A DNA stretch of 64,000 nt from IMG/VR virus record IMGVR_UViG_3300021419_000004, positions 1-64,000 of that record; one strand, 5' to 3'. The position numbers were made by a program, and so were the translations under genes. The first letter of the stretch is position 1. Every line of letters starts with the position of its first letter. Of the stretch, positions 49,010-57,679 are shown piece by piece. The notes below the pieces were generated by a model. It ran no database searches. It was not told the origin of the DNA and was given only the letters and a program-made list of their open reading frames with translations. Source of the DNA: a virus.

Positions 49010-49696
49010 ATGTTCCCTTCTCTCGGCGCTCCCGGCCAGGTCGTGGCTGGCGGAAACCCCACCGCCCTCGCTCCGATGGCCCTCCCCAAGTCCGTCGTCC
49101 GCATCGGCGAGCAGGCCATCTGGTCCACCCAGCAGTACGCTGACGCGACCGCCCTGGCCCGCAACGAGGACATCCTGTTCTCGACCCCCCAGAACGGCAC
49201 CGGCCAGGGCTTCGCGGCCCCGCTGAGCCTCGCGGAGACCAACCTCCGTGAGTCCAGCCGCATCCCCGGCGGCTACGCCTACACCGTCCAGGCCATCGCC
49301 CTGCAGACCTACTACGCCGACCAGTGGGCCATCGTGCGCGCTGACGTGGCGAACCTGGTCAACAACTGCGTCCCCCAGTGGTCCTTCCTCCAGGTCCGCA
49401 TCGAGATCGCTCCCGCCCAGCTCATCGGCGCCGGCGGCGGTGTGTACGGCGACACCGCCGACACCGGTGCGGCCGACGGTGGCTCCGGCGGTTCCCGGAC
49501 CACGCTGAACAACGGCAACGGGCAGGTGTGGGTCTACCGCGCCCACCCGGTCGCCCTGCCCGCGAACAGCACCTACAACATCGTCCTGAGCTGGGGCGCC
49601 AACGCCTCCGCGGTGGACGGCGGCCAGAACAACAGCTCGCAGAACGTGCGCTGTGTCCTGCTCGGCACCTTCGAGAGCGCGATCCCCATCGCCTGA
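49010..49696 (+). CDS. Candidate major capsid protein (beta-rich), 228 aa
   Basis: Gly/Asn/Ser-rich, predicted all-beta with a variable Gly-Ala loop (GGGVYGDTADTGAADGGSGG) flanked by strands (SFLQVRIEIAPAQL, YNIVLSWG, NVRCVLLGTF). No signal peptide or membrane helix. It follows a strong promoter and leader and is followed by its own terminator, as expected for an abundantly made coat protein. Single jelly-roll is my guess; not proven. Confidence 0.72.
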   Translation: MFPSLGAPGQVVAGGNPTALAPMALPKSVVRIGEQAIWSTQQYADATALARNEDILFSTPQNGTGQGFAAPLSLAETNLRESSRIPGGYAYTVQAIALQTYYADQWAIVRADVANLVNNCVPQWSFLQVRIEIAPAQLIGAGGGVYGDTADTGAADGGSGGSRTTLNNGNGQVWVYRAHPVALPANSTYNIVLSWGANASAVDGGQNNSSQNVRCVLLGTFESAIPIA

Positions 49697-49745
49697 CCGA
49701 GGGCGGGTCTTCCCGCTGGCCTCGGCCCTTCTCGGGCCACCACAG

Positions 49746-49782
49746 GGCCGGGGCCCCTCATCTGAGGTGGTCCCGGCCTTTT
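49746..49782 (+). terminator. Terminator after the candidate capsid gene
   Basis: GGCCGGG...CCCGGCC with inner CCTCA/TGAGG, followed by TTTTGCTTT. The clearest Rho-independent terminator in the late module. Confidence 0.75.
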
Positions 49783-49798
49783 GCTTTCAGGAGCTCCG

Positions 49799-50461
49799 AT
49801 GAGCAAGCCCTTCGTCCCGGCCTGGCTGCAGGGCCAGTACGGCCAGCAGGTCCAGTTCCCCAAGGACTACCGCGCCTCCCTCTCCCCTCCCACCCTGGGT
49901 CAGATGGCCCAGGCTGCCGCCAACGCACAAGCAGCGCAGCAGGCTCAGGCAGCTGCGCAGGGAGCACCCATGCATCCCCACATGACCGGAGCTCCCACCT
50001 GGCAGCGCGAGCAGGTCTACTACCCGACCCCGCTCCTGCCGGAAGCCCCCAACCTGGCCAAGACGCCGCGCGACATCGTGCTGCGCTTCACCAACCAGGC
50101 CGTGGGTCAGGAGATCTTCCTGCCGCTGCAGGTGGACATCCCTGGCGTCATCTACGCCGTCTCCGGAGGTGCCTACACCACCGACGACTCCAACCTGCCC
50201 GTGGGCCGTGATCCCCTGGACACCTTCCTGGTCCGCATCGAGCGCAACAACGGCGACCGCTTGCAGACCCAGGCGGGGTTGGGCTCGGCTGTCGTGGGCC
50301 CCGCCCGCTTCCCCCGTCTGCTCGGCGGCCCTGGCTATGTGTTCCAGCGTGGCGCTTCGCTGCGGGTGGCGGTGACGCCCCTGATCGCCAACCTGGACAT
50401 CACCATCTGCTGCTGGATCATGGAGATCCGCGGTCCCACCAACATCTCGGCCGTGGGCTGA
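49799..50461 (+). CDS. Second beta-rich capsid-type protein, 220 aa
   Basis: The first 80 residues are Ala/Gln-rich and flexible; the rest is all-beta (EIFLPLQVDIPGVIYAVSG, FLVRIERNNGDRLQT, RGASLRVAVTPLIANLDITICCWIM). A likely partner or minor capsid protein of the 49.0-kb product. AGGAG before the ATG. No tail homologues recognised. Confidence 0.7.
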   Translation: MSKPFVPAWLQGQYGQQVQFPKDYRASLSPPTLGQMAQAAANAQAAQQAQAAAQGAPMHPHMTGAPTWQREQVYYPTPLLPEAPNLAKTPRDIVLRFTNQAVGQEIFLPLQVDIPGVIYAVSGGAYTTDDSNLPVGRDPLDTFLVRIERNNGDRLQTQAGLGSAVVGPARFPRLLGGPGYVFQRGASLRVAVTPLIANLDITICCWIMEIRGPTNISAVG

Positions 50462-50472
50462 GGAGGTAGATC

Positions 50473-50955
50473 ATGAACACGATGTTCCCCCACACCGTCG
50501 GCATCACGCCGGGGCTCAACAACACCATGGCGCTGGGCCTGGGCCTGTACCCGGATGCCACGCAGTCGATGAACTACGACAACGAGAGCAACTCGCCCTC
50601 CCCGGGCGACACCCTCACCGGCGGCACCTCGGGTGCCACCGGCACCGTCATCGGCGTCTCTCCCCTGGTGGCGGCGGGCTCCCGCAACGTCTACCTGGCG
50701 GATGTGGTCGGCACCTTCCAGAACAACGAAGTGCTGAGCGTCGGAGCCACCACCATTGGTGATGCCAACGGCACCAACACCTCCTACGACCCCAACACCG
50801 ACGACCCCCTGGTCAGCATGTACTTCGTGGACGTGGCCCCCAACGGGGCGGTCCAGGGGAACAAGGGCGACATCGCCATCTTCCTGGGCGGTGCCACCGC
50901 AGCCTACTACGGCTGTGACGGCGGCTCCGTCTGGCGGCAGTTCACCCTCGTCTGA
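50473..50955 (+). CDS. Gly/Thr-rich virion-type protein, 160 aa
   Basis: SPGDTLTGGTSGATGTVIGVSP and YLADVVGTFQNNEVLSVG resemble short repeats common in phage surface proteins. Mostly beta. Probable capsid decoration or spike base. AGGAGG before the ATG. Confidence 0.7.
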   Translation: MNTMFPHTVGITPGLNNTMALGLGLYPDATQSMNYDNESNSPSPGDTLTGGTSGATGTVIGVSPLVAAGSRNVYLADVVGTFQNNEVLSVGATTIGDANGTNTSYDPNTDDPLVSMYFVDVAPNGAVQGNKGDIAIFLGGATAAYYGCDGGSVWRQFTLV

Positions 50956-50963
50956 TCTGCTAT

Positions 50964-50997
50964 GAGCACTGCCCTGGGGTATCTTGGGGCAGTGCTC
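50964..50997 (+). terminator. Hairpin terminator after the capsid cluster
   Basis: GAGCACTGCCC pairs with GGGCAGTGCTC, a perfect 11-bp stem with a 12-nt loop; no U-tract. Confidence 0.55.
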
Positions 50998-51065
50998 GCG
51001 TGGCTGCGGCCACCTCCGGCCGCCTCGCGCGGCCTCTCCTCTCTCTGGACCTTGGAGCGCTCCCC

Positions 51066-51809
51066 ATGAAGCCGAAGCCGACCGGTCAGCCCGTGATGCC
51101 TGTGGCAGCTCCTACTCCGACCTCTCCAGTGGTCGGGGCCCATGCCCTCCCCGGCCCCAGCCTTGCGGGCCACGGACAGATGGCCGGCCCCGAGCATCTG
51201 GCCGGCAACGTCCAGGGAGCTGGACGGCATCCCTTCTACGGCTACCCGAACCTGTGGGCAGGCGCCGATGCATCGGCGCCTGCTGAGGCAGGAAAGGAGA
51301 TCCGGGCCTTCTACGGGGAGACCCTGGTTGTCCCTGCAGCAGCCTGGGAGACCAACCCGGCCAACTTTGAGCCGGACACGCCGGACGACGTGGTGGCCCA
51401 GTACATCTGGGAGGGCCCGCTGCTGGACTTGCGGAAGGACCTCAAGGGCTCCTTCGGCAACGGCCTGCACGAGGCGACGACCATCGGCCGAGCTGGCAGC
51501 TACGGCTCCGGCGTCAAGATGACCATGCTCGCCCGCATCGAGGGCATCAACATCCCGGACTATCCGGAGACCCTCCGGGTGTTCAGCCGGGAGGCCCTCA
51601 GCCCCTTTGACTCCCGGGACATTCAGACGGTCACCGAGTGGCAGGAGATCTCCACGGACTGGTGGTCCGGGGGCGCTGCCGTCAACCTCACCTGGAGCCC
51701 CCCGGGCGCCCCCATCCGCTTCTGGCGCGTCTACCTGCGCCTGGACCAGGCCTCCGGAACCGCGCCTGCGGACACGCCCCTGCTCCGCCTCCAGCCCAAC
51801 GCCCAGTAG
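51066..51809 (+). CDS. Hypothetical virion-type protein, 247 aa
   Basis: The N-terminal 85 residues are Pro/Gly-rich and probably flexible; the C-terminal domain is beta-rich and Trp-containing (WEGPLLDLRKDLKG, MLARIEGINIPDYPETLRVF, IRFWRVYLRLDQASG). Unrecognised. Followed closely by the 124-aa gene. Confidence 0.72.
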   Translation: MKPKPTGQPVMPVAAPTPTSPVVGAHALPGPSLAGHGQMAGPEHLAGNVQGAGRHPFYGYPNLWAGADASAPAEAGKEIRAFYGETLVVPAAAWETNPANFEPDTPDDVVAQYIWEGPLLDLRKDLKGSFGNGLHEATTIGRAGSYGSGVKMTMLARIEGINIPDYPETLRVFSREALSPFDSRDIQTVTEWQEISTDWWSGGAAVNLTWSPPGAPIRFWRVYLRLDQASGTAPADTPLLRLQPNAQ

Positions 51810-51818
51810 GACAGAACC

Positions 51819-52193
51819 ATGCCTTTCGAAGGATCGGAACAGTGGGGAGCTACCCGGGTCGCATCGGCGCAGACCAGCCAGGAGCGTGAGATCAGCGCAC
51901 TGGCTGGCGGCTCCGACTACACAGGCCAGACCCAGGCAGTCAACAACCTGCCGCACCATACCCTCTACATCCGGCAGGACTCCGGGGATCAGCTGTGGGA
52001 CGTGACTGTCGAAGTGCTGCACTCCACCGGCACTTGGCGCCCCATTGACGAGTTCACCATGACCGGCATTGGCGGACCGACGCTGTTCCGCGAGTACCGC
52101 GTGGTGGCGGAATCCATCCGCGTCGAAGTCTCCAACCCGCCTGTGGGAGCACCCTCGGGCGGTTGGTACATCCTCTCCTCCTTCTCGCTGTAG
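51819..52193 (+). CDS. Beta-rich virion-type protein, 124 aa
   Basis: Predicted beta sandwich (HTLYIRQDSGDQLWDVTVEVLHSTGTW; LFREYRVVAESIRVEVSN; GWYILSSFSL). Size and composition suit a penton or spike subunit. Unrecognised. Confidence 0.7.
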   Translation: MPFEGSEQWGATRVASAQTSQEREISALAGGSDYTGQTQAVNNLPHHTLYIRQDSGDQLWDVTVEVLHSTGTWRPIDEFTMTGIGGPTLFREYRVVAESIRVEVSNPPVGAPSGGWYILSSFSL

Positions 52194-52202
52194 GAGCTCT
52201 CC

Positions 52203-53015
52203 GTGAGCCAGTACGTCATCCGCATTCGTGAGCGTCAGGGCAAGGGCAAGATCCGTGCCGAGCTCCCTGGCACCTTCACTCAGGCCAAGGCAGTGAAGAC
52301 CGGTCAGTCCATCGCTGACGACTACTCGTTGCCCGCGGGGTGCAAGGTGGTCGTGGAGAAGAAGGGAGGAGCCAGGCGCAAGAAGGCCGCAAAGAAGCCC
52401 CGTAAGCCGGCACGCAAGGCGGCCCCGAAGCGTGCATCCAAGCGCAAGAGCAACCCTCACCGCCCGACCCTGACGATGCTCCTCAACAAGGGTGAAACGC
52501 TCAGCTGGGCCAAGAAGCGCAAGCCGGGCTCAACGGTGACCATGGGCCAGGGGCACAAGGGCTTCGCCGTCATCGACTGGACCGTGCCTGGGGGGAAGGA
52601 GCACCACTACAAGACCCCCAGCGGCGCCATCAAGCGCTTTGAGGAGCTGGTGGGCACCCAGGGCGCCTACAAGGCCATTGCTGCGTGGGAGCAGAAGCAC
52701 GGCAAGCTGGCCGCAGCGGGTCGCATGGGCGACCTCGAGAAGGCCAGCAAGCAGGCGAGCCGGCGCAAGAACGCGGGCAAGCGCAGCAAGAAGTGGATCC
52801 AGAAGGCCGACGCGCAGATGGAGAGAGCAGGCACCGAAGGGGCCTTCACCGCCCAGGCCAAGCGCGCCGGCTACGACGATCCCTTGAAGTACGCCCGGCA
52901 CGTCAAGAAGACCTATGAGGCCGCCCGCAAGAAGGGCAAGACCGCCGGCAGCAAGGGTGTCCCGACCTTGCGCACCTACCGCCGGGCGATGTTCGCGCTG
53001 AACGCGCAGAAGTAG
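52203..53015 (+). CDS. Basic Lys-rich virion-type protein, 270 aa
   Basis: An N-terminal small alpha/beta part (YVIRIRERQGKGKIRAELPG) is followed by a Lys/Arg/Ala/Pro segment (residues 55-85) containing KRKSNP, then a helical, basic C-terminal half. GTG start. The KRKSNP motif links it to the RRNP group. Possible DNA-contacting capsid or core protein. Confidence 0.74.
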   Translation: MSQYVIRIRERQGKGKIRAELPGTFTQAKAVKTGQSIADDYSLPAGCKVVVEKKGGARRKKAAKKPRKPARKAAPKRASKRKSNPHRPTLTMLLNKGETLSWAKKRKPGSTVTMGQGHKGFAVIDWTVPGGKEHHYKTPSGAIKRFEELVGTQGAYKAIAAWEQKHGKLAAAGRMGDLEKASKQASRRKNAGKRSKKWIQKADAQMERAGTEGAFTAQAKRAGYDDPLKYARHVKKTYEAARKKGKTAGSKGVPTLRTYRRAMFALNAQK

Positions 53016-53053
53016 GGGCAGGAGAGGACGGGGAGCCCTGATCGAGGTCTCCT

Positions 53054-53656
53054 ATGGCAGGCAGCAACAACTTCCAGGGCCCCGTCATCCTGACGGAGCT
53101 CGACAGCTACTTCGCCTGGGGGCGTCAAGGCCCGGGGGTGTCGAGCCACGTCCGCGTCTACCGAGTGGACTACGACCCGAATGGAGTGCTCGCAGCTCCT
53201 CGGGGTAGCTGGGCTCTCCGGGACGATGCGGGGCAGGTGGCCGCCTACCTGAACCAGGATGGTGCCTCGACCTGGGCCAAGCTGGTCCCTAACGGAGGAG
53301 GCACCGCCGGCCTGGTGATGCCCCTGGAGAAGGAACTGCTGCCTTTGGGTGGGGATGACATCACGGACTCCGTGAGGGTCAATGCAGCGGGCACCATAGT
53401 CGAGGTGCTGTTCTACTGCAGCGTGGCCTACACCACGGCCGGCTCTTTCACCATCGACGTGCAACTGAACAGCGTCAGCGTGCTCAGCGCTGTGGTGGAC
53501 GGCACGACTATTCCGGCACTCCCCGGGGTGCTCACGGCGCCGCTGGCGGCATCTACGCCCCTGGCCGCGGGGGATGTCCTCTCAGTGGTGCTTTCCAGTG
53601 ACAACGCAGACCTGGCTGGGGCCGGGCTCACGGCTGTTTTTCGGACGGAGGCCTGA
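53054..53656 (+). CDS. Beta-rich spike/capsid-type protein, 200 aa
   Basis: All-beta, Gly/Ser/Val-rich (EVLFYCSVAYTTAGSFTIDVQLN; LAAGDVLSVVLSSDN). Resembles short fibre or head-decoration domains. Its stop is next to the spike gene start. Unrecognised family. Confidence 0.72.
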   Translation: MAGSNNFQGPVILTELDSYFAWGRQGPGVSSHVRVYRVDYDPNGVLAAPRGSWALRDDAGQVAAYLNQDGASTWAKLVPNGGGTAGLVMPLEKELLPLGGDDITDSVRVNAAGTIVEVLFYCSVAYTTAGSFTIDVQLNSVSVLSAVVDGTTIPALPGVLTAPLAASTPLAAGDVLSVVLSSDNADLAGAGLTAVFRTEA

Positions 53657-53657
53657 G

Positions 53658-55196
53658 ATGGGCGACTACAAGAGCAGCCGTGATGCAGGTGCCAAGAGCC
53701 CGGCGTCCCCTACCCGGATCGGAGCTTCGACCGACAACCAGGTGCGCGGCCAGTTCAACACCGGCGCCACAGGCATCATCACCGGCGGCCGTGGCTCCGT
53801 AGATGCGGATCCGGCCAAGTTCCAGCTCGCCGCTGGCGAGGGCTGGGTGCGCGTGAACACCACCAACCCGGACGACCCTGAGCAGATCCGGCTGGTGTGG
53901 GATGCAGTGACAGGCATTGACCCGCTCAACAAGGCAGGGCCCGGCGCGGCCATCAGCTACGTGTGGGCCAGCCTACCCACGGTCTATTCAGGCGAGGTGG
54001 TCACCGCTGAGATCACCCAGACACAGCCCAGCGACTACCCAGACCCGGGAGACCCTACGCCTTCGGAGTTCCGGGAAAAGGTCTACCTCGGTTTCGTCGT
54101 CTTTGAGTCCTTCCTGGGCATCGTATTGGCCTTCGTCGTCAACGTCCGGGCAGCCCTGAACGTTGCTGCCCAGCTCGCCGACCTCAGCGCTTCCCTGGGT
54201 TCCCTCCGGGTGCAGGATGGCGAGGTCCGGGCCATCGGCGCACTCCAGCTCGAGCAGGACGCCGGCGTCTTCTACGCGGAGGGCGCCAACTGGGTAACCT
54301 CGGAGCTTGTGCCTTCGGTGGTTGATGCTGCAGCCATCTCTCCCCTGCTTGGCGGGACCGGCTACCGCAGTGGCGCCAACGATGGGCGCTTCTCGGTGAC
54401 TCCGGGCCCGCCCACGACCTCGCTGGATCCCACGCTCTATGACGACGGGAGCGGCACTCCTCGGACGGTCCCGGCAGGCCAGGTGACCATCCAGCGCATC
54501 TACTACAATGTGACCAGCCCTGGGCACCTGTTCATGTATGGGCAGGAACTCTACGAGAGCCTGGCGGAGGCGCACGCCAACATCCTCACCGGTCCCTTGG
54601 AGGACATCCCTCAGTTGCGGGCGGAGGATTGGGTGTTGGTGGCTCAGGTTGCGGTGGTGCAGTCGGCTACGGACCTCACCGACCCCGAGCAGGCCCTGGT
54701 CTACAACGCGTTGCCCTCAGGGAAGCTCAGCCTCGAGGCCGATCCGCCTGCGATGCCGGCCCCCAGCGGCATCGTGGGCACGGCCACCAACTTTCCCTCT
54801 GGGGGTGGAGCGATTGAGTTCGCCAACTTCGGTGCGGTCACCGGCCCTGGTGCAGGCGCCTTCACGCTACCGGTGGACGCCTACATCGTCGCTGTGGTCT
54901 ACACGTTCAGCCACACCAATCCCATCAACATCGGAGCCGGTGAGTCCATCACCTTGACCGCGGGCCTCTTCGTGCCGGGCGCGGCGTTGACCACTGCCAA
55001 CTACACGCCTGAAGCAACCACTGAACAGATCTGGGACAGCAGCTTCTCCGGCACGCACCCGATCTCCGTGGTGCAGCCGACGGATCCCATCTTGGTGAAC
55101 GCGGGGACCCCCATCGGTATCCGGACCGTGGAAAGCGGTTCAGTGACCCCTGCCAATGCTGACCTATTGGCCACGCTGTGGTATAGACCAGCATGA
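53658..55196 (+). CDS. Putative spike/fibre receptor-binding protein
   Basis: 512 aa. The segment with GWVRVN...IRLVWDAVTG, then KVYLGFVVF...AFVVNVRAALNVAAQLADLSASLGSL and a later GVFYAEGANWV, follows the order of N-terminal modules of tailed-phage fibres or head spikes. The C-terminal 150 residues are all-beta (PVDAYIVAVVYTFSH..., TPIGIRTVESG). Probably a trimeric host-recognition spike. Family match is by pattern only. Confidence 0.68.
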   Translation: MGDYKSSRDAGAKSPASPTRIGASTDNQVRGQFNTGATGIITGGRGSVDADPAKFQLAAGEGWVRVNTTNPDDPEQIRLVWDAVTGIDPLNKAGPGAAISYVWASLPTVYSGEVVTAEITQTQPSDYPDPGDPTPSEFREKVYLGFVVFESFLGIVLAFVVNVRAALNVAAQLADLSASLGSLRVQDGEVRAIGALQLEQDAGVFYAEGANWVTSELVPSVVDAAAISPLLGGTGYRSGANDGRFSVTPGPPTTSLDPTLYDDGSGTPRTVPAGQVTIQRIYYNVTSPGHLFMYGQELYESLAEAHANILTGPLEDIPQLRAEDWVLVAQVAVVQSATDLTDPEQALVYNALPSGKLSLEADPPAMPAPSGIVGTATNFPSGGGAIEFANFGAVTGPGAGAFTLPVDAYIVAVVYTFSHTNPINIGAGESITLTAGLFVPGAALTTANYTPEATTEQIWDSSFSGTHPISVVQPTDPILVNAGTPIGIRTVESGSVTPANADLLATLWYRPA

Positions 55197-55228
55197 GGCG
55201 AGTCGCGCCGTAGCGCGAAGGAGATTCC

Positions 55229-56389
55229 ATGGCCAACGCCAAGACTGTTCTTGCAGCCGTCCGTCGTTCTGTCAAGCTCCGAAGGACCGAAGAGGGCGAG
55301 CGCAATGCCGTGGCCATGGTGCTGTCCCGCTACGGCTACACCAAGCCTCCCAGGGTCCAGCAGGTCGCCGACCCGGAGCGGAAGACCCGCCGGGTCTACG
55401 TGTGGCAGGGCGCCCTGGGTGACGACGACTTGGTGCTGATCGCCGGCCCCTCCTACGAGGGCAAGGTGGTTGCCGGCAGCACGGTGCGCCTGGACAGCGA
55501 CAGCGACGATGGCATCACGGCCTGGATCTCCGGGGCCGACTACACCCAGAAGGGCATGCAGTCGGCCATGAAGCGCGCTACAGAGCGCGGCGCCGTGGAC
55601 CCCTTGACCGAGGGCCCCAAGAAGCGGGCCGCAGCACGCGCCAGGCGGGCGCAGACGCGGGCGGCGAGGCCCGCAGCTCCCGTGAAGCCTGCGGTGCCCC
55701 AGGAGACCGCTGAGGCCATGCACGCTGCGAAGGCACGCAGGGCTGCCGCCAAGGCCCCTGCGACGATGGAGGACCGCCTCAAGGGGGCGGTTTGGGCCGT
55801 GCGCTCGGAACCCAACGAGATCCGCTGGCCCATCGAGCTGGTGGCGCTCATGCAGCAGGTGGGTGAGATGCCCCATGCTGTAGAGGCCATGGATCAGTAC
55901 GTCCAGCGTGTGCTGAGTGGGGAAGCTCGACGGCCCTCGCTGGTGCAGATGCGCTCGCTGGGGCGCTGGGGCAAGCAGCTCCAACAGGCCCAGGACCGGT
56001 CCATCTGGGACAAGCCGGCTCCTGGGATGGAGCTGGAGACGGCGCAGGCCCGGCTGGCTGAAGACGCCGACCTCCGGCTGCAGGCCCGCCTGGACAAGGT
56101 GGTGCGGAACCTCAAGGCGTCCCAGGACATCCGCTGGGCCATCGAGGCTGTGGACCTGATGGGCCAGATGGGCACCGAGCCCGACTCCGCCGTCTTCGCT
56201 CTCAACGACTTCGTGATGGGTGTGCAGGACGGCGACGTTCCAATGCCCACGGCAGCTCAGCGGGCGAAGCTGGGGCGCTGGGGCGCTGAGATGACGCCTC
56301 CAGCCCCCGTCCAGTCCAGCAGCGACAACGACGCGGCCATGATGGCCAAGTTCCAGGCGCTGCTCAAGTCCGCGCTGGCTGAGGCTTGA
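55229..56389 (+). CDS. Virion protein with internal 70-residue duplication, 386 aa
   Basis: N-terminal beta domain (RRVYVWQGALGDDDLVLIAG), then an Ala/Arg/Lys linker. Two homologous repeats follow: IRWPIELVALMQQVGEMPHAVEAM...LGRWGKQ and IRWAIEAVDLMGQMGTEPDSAVFAL...LGRWGAE. GAAGGAG leader. Function unknown. Confidence 0.76.
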   Translation: MANAKTVLAAVRRSVKLRRTEEGERNAVAMVLSRYGYTKPPRVQQVADPERKTRRVYVWQGALGDDDLVLIAGPSYEGKVVAGSTVRLDSDSDDGITAWISGADYTQKGMQSAMKRATERGAVDPLTEGPKKRAAARARRAQTRAARPAAPVKPAVPQETAEAMHAAKARRAAAKAPATMEDRLKGAVWAVRSEPNEIRWPIELVALMQQVGEMPHAVEAMDQYVQRVLSGEARRPSLVQMRSLGRWGKQLQQAQDRSIWDKPAPGMELETAQARLAEDADLRLQARLDKVVRNLKASQDIRWAIEAVDLMGQMGTEPDSAVFALNDFVMGVQDGDVPMPTAAQRAKLGRWGAEMTPPAPVQSSSDNDAAMMAKFQALLKSALAEA

Positions 56390-56391
56390 GC

Positions 56392-56769
56392 ATGGACGAC
56401 AAGGAAGTCCGAGACCAGCTGTTCATCGCCATCCGCGAGGGCAACGAGGCCAACAAGGCCATGGCCCAGGCCATGCAGGCTGTCGCCACCGCCGTGAGCT
56501 CCATTGGGGAGACCCAGCGAGAGCACACACGCAGCCTGGACGAGCACTCGCTGACGGTGGACCGGCTGGTCACTACCATCCAGGCGCGCCAGGCTATCTG
56601 GAAGGAGATGATCGACACGGTGAAGGACTACAAGGTGCTCAGCGGCATTGTCATCGGGATCATCCTGACTGTGGCTGTGCTGGGCCCTCTCGTCATGGCA
56701 TCCTTGCCTTCGACTCTTTCCACCTTGGGGGTTGAGGACGCCGTGCCGGCGCCTGCGGAGATTCCATGA
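56392..56769 (+). CDS. Coiled-coil protein with one membrane helix, 125 aa
   Basis: N-terminal helical coiled coil (residues 1-70) and a membrane helix (VLSGIVIGIILTVAVLGPLVMA), acidic-Pro C-terminus. The layout suits a holin- or spanin-like function or a virion membrane protein. Overlaps the next gene as ATGA. Confidence 0.74.
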   Translation: MDDKEVRDQLFIAIREGNEANKAMAQAMQAVATAVSSIGETQREHTRSLDEHSLTVDRLVTTIQARQAIWKEMIDTVKDYKVLSGIVIGIILTVAVLGPLVMASLPSTLSTLGVEDAVPAPAEIP

Positions 56770-56960
56770 GCCAGCTTGACCCGACTCCCATTCAGGTGAT
56801 GCAGAACGCCGTTGCGCGCGCTGCCGAGAAGGAGCTCAAGGCCCGAAAGACCGCCTCGGCAGTGCTCGCCCAGGTGCTACCGGATGAGGACAGGCAAGCG
56901 CTGGAGGAGAGGCTCAAGGAAGGCTCCCCTCTCAAGCTCAAGCCCATCACCCGCCACTGA
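56766..56960 (+). CDS. Small basic helical protein, 64 aa
   Basis: Ala/Lys-rich helix (VMQNAVARAAEKELKARKTASAVLAQVL). Overlaps the previous gene as ATGA. Unrecognised. Confidence 0.7.
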   Translation: MSQLDPTPIQVMQNAVARAAEKELKARKTASAVLAQVLPDEDRQALEERLKEGSPLKLKPITRH

Positions 56961-56970
56961 GGAGTCTCCC

Positions 56971-57354
56971 GTGGGCAACCCTGCAGTCGATGCCACCTGT
57001 CCCATCCATTTCTACCAGGGAGACCCATCCTCTTGGGCGCTGGGGCTCCACTACGGAGACGCCGGGATCGCGGTGGGTGCCTCTCAGATCACCCAGTACG
57101 ACTTCTCCCCGGAGGAGCCCGTTGCGTCTCTCCTGACGGACCTGGGGCCCATCGCCATGCAGGACTACTCGCTGCAACTGGGGGGCGCTGCAGCCGGCGC
57201 GTACCTCCACAGCCAGATCGCTTCCAGGCCCGGCGCCTGGTTCGACTGGTATAGGGCCATGGTGGACCCTCAGCTACGCACAGCTGCGCAGCAGGTGGAG
57301 ATCCAGGCTGGGGTGAGGGACGCCCTACTCCATGGGGTCCGTGGGTGTGTCTGA
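56971..57354 (+). CDS. Hypothetical protein, 127 aa
   Basis: GTG start with GGAG upstream. Cys/Gly-containing alpha/beta protein (LGLHYGDAGIAVGASQITQYDFS). Last rightward late gene; its end overlaps the leftward 87-aa gene. Confidence 0.7.
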   Translation: MGNPAVDATCPIHFYQGDPSSWALGLHYGDAGIAVGASQITQYDFSPEEPVASLLTDLGPIAMQDYSLQLGGAAAGAYLHSQIASRPGAWFDWYRAMVDPQLRTAAQQVEIQAGVRDALLHGVRGCV

Positions 57355-57588
57355 GGCCATCAGCGACTGCTGGCAAGTGCCGCACTCCAGACGGGCTGCG
57401 AAGGCGGAGTAGACCTCCAGGCAGTCGTCAAAGCGCTTGAAGGCCCGGGTGAGCGCCGCGGCGATGCGTGCGTGGTCTTGAGCAGTCGGCGGGTCCGCTG
57501 CCTCGGCCACAGCCTGTAGGTAGTCCAGGCGCGCCTTCTTGAGCGCGTCCTGGGCTCTGGAGAGTGCGAGCTGGTACTGCAGTGGCAT
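57325..57588 (-). CDS. Hypothetical helical protein, 87 aa
   Basis: Helical, Ala-rich (QLALSRAQDALKKARLDYLQAVAEA), ending with a Cys pair (CGTCQQS). Tail-to-tail overlap with the last late gene. Unrecognised. Confidence 0.68.
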   Translation of the reverse strand: MPLQYQLALSRAQDALKKARLDYLQAVAEAADPPTAQDHARIAAALTRAFKRFDDCLEVYSAFAARLECGTCQQSLMASDTPTDPME

Positions 57589-57679
57589 CGCCCTACAGTC
57601 TATCTCGATCCGCCCCTACACTGCATTTCACCGGTTTTCGGGAGCGCCACGCGGGTAACACGCAAGCCGGATGCAAGAG

